Shown: one piece after another, positions 62,194 to 64,000 of the stretch
How the letters are laid out: every line of letters starts with the position of its first letter
Numbering within the stretch: the first letter of the stretch is position 1
Source: Plasmodium brasilianum
Lineage: Eukaryota; Apicomplexa; Aconoidasida; Haemosporida; Plasmodiidae
Direction: 5' to 3'
NCBI RefSeq assembly: GCF_023973825.1
Contig: NC_090116.1
Coordinates: forward strand, 970,001 to 1,034,000
DNA length: 64,000 nucleotides
Notes under the pieces: generated by a model
What the model was told of the DNA's origin: nothing
Seen by the model: only the letters and a program-made list of their open reading frames with translations
The model's database searches: none
Position numbers and translations under genes: made by a program

Positions 62194-64000
62194 ATGTTAT
62201 ATCTTTTTTCATATTACTATTTTGTTATTTTGTCGCTTTTTAATATTTCACTGATACATAGCTTAGTATATAAGAGAACACCTTGTTATTATCTAACAAG
62301 TAACGATAATAGCTCTTTATTATATTACATATTAAATAGGAAAAGAAAAAATAAATTAAGTCGACAGAGTAAAAAGTCGACAACATTATTTATACAGAAA
62401 AAGAGGGAAAAAGATAATTTAAAACATAAACGAGGAAGCAGTCATGGAGATGCATCAACCGGAGTAGAGGAACTGGCGGAAGTGGGAGAACGGACTGAAG
62501 TGGGCTACCTAGCCGACATAGATGATAAGAAAAAGATAGTAAACAAAATAAAGAGAGGAGTAGATAGACTACTGTTTGTAAACAGAAGCTTATTTGATAT
62601 ATATGATGAAGAAGGGATAAATTTAGCGGGATACGATACATGGTCCTCTGGAAAGAGGATGATGAAAAGGAAAAGGAGAAGGAAAAAGAAAAGGGAGGAA
62701 AAGGCGCAAAGGGTGCTCAATAAGCAAAATGAAACTGACGGAATTGGCGGAATTGGTGGAACCGATAAAATTGACGAAAATGGCGATAATGGCGATAATG
62801 GCGAAAATGGCGAAAATGACGAGGCTGACGAGACTGACGAGACTGACGAGACTGATGAATGCCCAGAGGTGATTAACAAATTAATTGGGAAGAAAAATTT
62901 TGAGTTATGTGAAGATAATTTCAAGTTATACGATGAACTAATAACCAGTATCACTTGTAATAATGCAATTAGTTTGAATAGAAGCCATTTAAAGATTGAT
63001 TGGTTTGACAATATGTTTTATAACTATATACATATGCTTTTGTTGAATGAGGAAGAAGTGGGGGGAGGGGGTGAATCCATGAAGAAAGAGGAAACTGAGG
63101 AGTTGCCAGATCAAACTGGTAGTAACTTGATAGGTAAAAAGGAGGGGGATGACAGGAATGAGGACGGAGGGGAATACCACAATTACGATAACGATCATTA
63201 CAACTATGGCTATGATTACAGGAACTATTGCAACCACTATACCAGCCACGTTAAAAGCAGTAGAACACCTAGCGGAAATGAAGTACATGGTTTAAGTAAA
63301 AACACCGCGATTACGTTTAACCGGTCCGAAAAAGAGGAGCCTCCCCCTAAGGCTCTAAATGAAGCGGAATATAACTACAAAAATGTAAATTATGATAAGA
63401 AAAACATGAATGAAATTAAGAAGTTTGGTAAAGAGAGAAAAAAAAATGCAATAAATAATATAGTGAAAAAATTAATTTTAATGAAAGAGGTACTCACATA
63501 TTTAAGTAATAAATATAAAATCGACATCAAAAATATTTATATTGAACCAAATACATGTGATATAAAAGTTAAAAGAAATAGTTTTAAAGATAATGAAGAA
63601 AAAAAAAGTGATTGGAAGTTAATATTTTTAGGTACTGGTTCAATGTATCCTTCAACTAGTCGAGGTACATCATCATTTATTTTTCAAACTACAAAAAAAG
63701 AATTTAATGAAGCATATTTATTCGATTGTGGTGAGAATACCTTTATATCTTTGCAGAGGGCAAATATAAAAGTTAATAAAATTAGAAATATATTTATTAC
63801 CCATTTGCATGGGGATCATTGCCTTGGGTTAATATCTGTGTTAACCATGCTTAGGAATTCAAACAGCATAAATATATATGGCCCAGAGGGGATATACCGA
63901 TTTTTGAAGAACAACCTTAACAGTACCTACTCGAAGAGGATAGCACGCTTTGTTGTCCATGAGTTGAAGCTGGGAAATGTTGGCAGTGTTGGCAATGTTG
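62194..64000 (+). CDS. ribonuclease Z (tRNase Z, ELAC family), apicoplast-type leader; 3' end outside the window
   Basis: Open frame from ATG 62194 to the window edge (602 codons, no stop). Residues 1-24 form a signal peptide (MLYLFSYYYFVILSLFNISL), followed by a Lys/Arg/Ser/Asn-rich, acid-poor stretch to about 85, the bipartite leader of apicoplast proteins. Residues 90-440 are charged low complexity with Gly/Asn/Asp/Glu repeats. The metallo-beta-lactamase core starts near 470 with LIFLGTGSMYPSTSRGTSSF, an LFDCGENTF motif near 510 and the zinc motif THLHGDHCLGL at 536-546 (His537, His539, Asp541, His542). A YGPEGIYRFL block follows. tRNase Z removes 3' trailers from pre-tRNAs, so CCA can be added. 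Distal histidines and the stop lie beyond base 64000. Apicoplast targeting is an inference. Confidence 0.93.
   Translation, partial: MLYLFSYYYFVILSLFNISLIHSLVYKRTPCYYLTSNDNSSLLYYILNRKRKNKLSRQSKKSTTLFIQKKREKDNLKHKRGSSHGDASTGVEELAEVGERTEVGYLADIDDKKKIVNKIKRGVDRLLFVNRSLFDIYDEEGINLAGYDTWSSGKRMMKRKRRRKKKREEKAQRVLNKQNETDGIGGIGGTDKIDENGDNGDNGENGENDEADETDETDETDECPEVINKLIGKKNFELCEDNFKLYDELITSITCNNAISLNRSHLKIDWFDNMFYNYIHMLLLNEEEVGGGGESMKKEETEELPDQTGSNLIGKKEGDDRNEDGGEYHNYDNDHYNYGYDYRNYCNHYTSHVKSSRTPSGNEVHGLSKNTAITFNRSEKEEPPPKALNEAEYNYKNVNYDKKNMNEIKKFGKERKKNAINNIVKKLILMKEVLTYLSNKYKIDIKNIYIEPNTCDIKVKRNSFKDNEEKKSDWKLIFLGTGSMYPSTSRGTSSFIFQTTKKEFNEAYLFDCGENTFISLQRANIKVNKIRNIFITHLHGDHCLGLISVLTMLRNSNSINIYGPEGIYRFLKNNLNSTYSKRIARFVVHELKLGNVGSVGNV

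Overview
The window is nuclear DNA from a malaria parasite (Plasmodium), probably one of the AT-rich non-falciparum lineages such as the malariae/ovale group. The evidence is a strongly AT-rich background, long poly-A/poly-T and AT-dinucleotide tracts, intergenic and intronic minisatellites, Asn/Lys/Glu low-complexity inserts in proteins, short GT-AG introns, and genus-typical genes. The species is an inference. From memory, the order RALP1-like, BRAP2-like, OLA1, CWC15, UTP7 matches a block of P. falciparum chromosome 7; I could not check this. All starts were checked for ATG, because several long open frames here begin at non-ATG codons and are shadows.

Layout. 1-232: the 3' end of an unidentified gene (+). 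2.3-5.0 kb: secreted, repeat-containing coiled-coil protein, probably the rhoptry protein RALP1 (+). 6.3-11.0 kb: BRAP2-like zinc-finger protein (-), broken between two frames at an A28 run. 15.3-17.5 kb: OLA1 (+, three exons, minisatellite in intron 1). 18.6-19.9 kb: CWC15 (-, two exons). 21.3-23.5 kb: UTP7/WDR46 (-). 27.4-29.3 kb: Cys-rich secreted protein (+). 30.4-33.7 kb: a reconstructed 11-exon gene (-). 35.0-36.0 kb: THG1 (-). 38.6-40.0 kb: hypothetical with an ankyrin-like segment (-). 40.6-43.2 kb: five-exon LamG/pentraxin-like secreted protein (+). 46.4-48.7 kb: protein with 28-residue repeats (+). 49.7-55.4 kb: giant Asn-rich protein (-). 58.1-58.8 kb: dynactin p25 DCTN5 (-). 60.0-61.0 kb: proteasome assembly chaperone 4 (+, three exons). 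62.2 kb to the end: tRNase Z with an apicoplast-type leader (+, 3'-truncated).

The housekeeping genes serve independent processes: ribosome biogenesis, splicing, tRNA 5' and 3' maturation, dynactin and proteasome assembly. RALP1, the Cys-rich protein and the LamG protein are secretory or invasion-type. There is no operon logic; genes lie on both strands, separated by 0.4-4 kb of repeat-rich DNA.

The most novel-looking content is a set of small spliced genes hidden in apparently empty DNA. Several short exons can be joined with GT-AG borders and matching phases into coherent proteins of about 57-94 residues (25.3, 44.1, 56.7, 61.4, 34.3, 13.8, 20.3 and 12.3 kb), besides the 395-residue 11-exon gene. 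These are manual reconstructions and need transcript data. I found no mobile elements, CRISPR arrays, rRNA, or tRNA genes that I could support.
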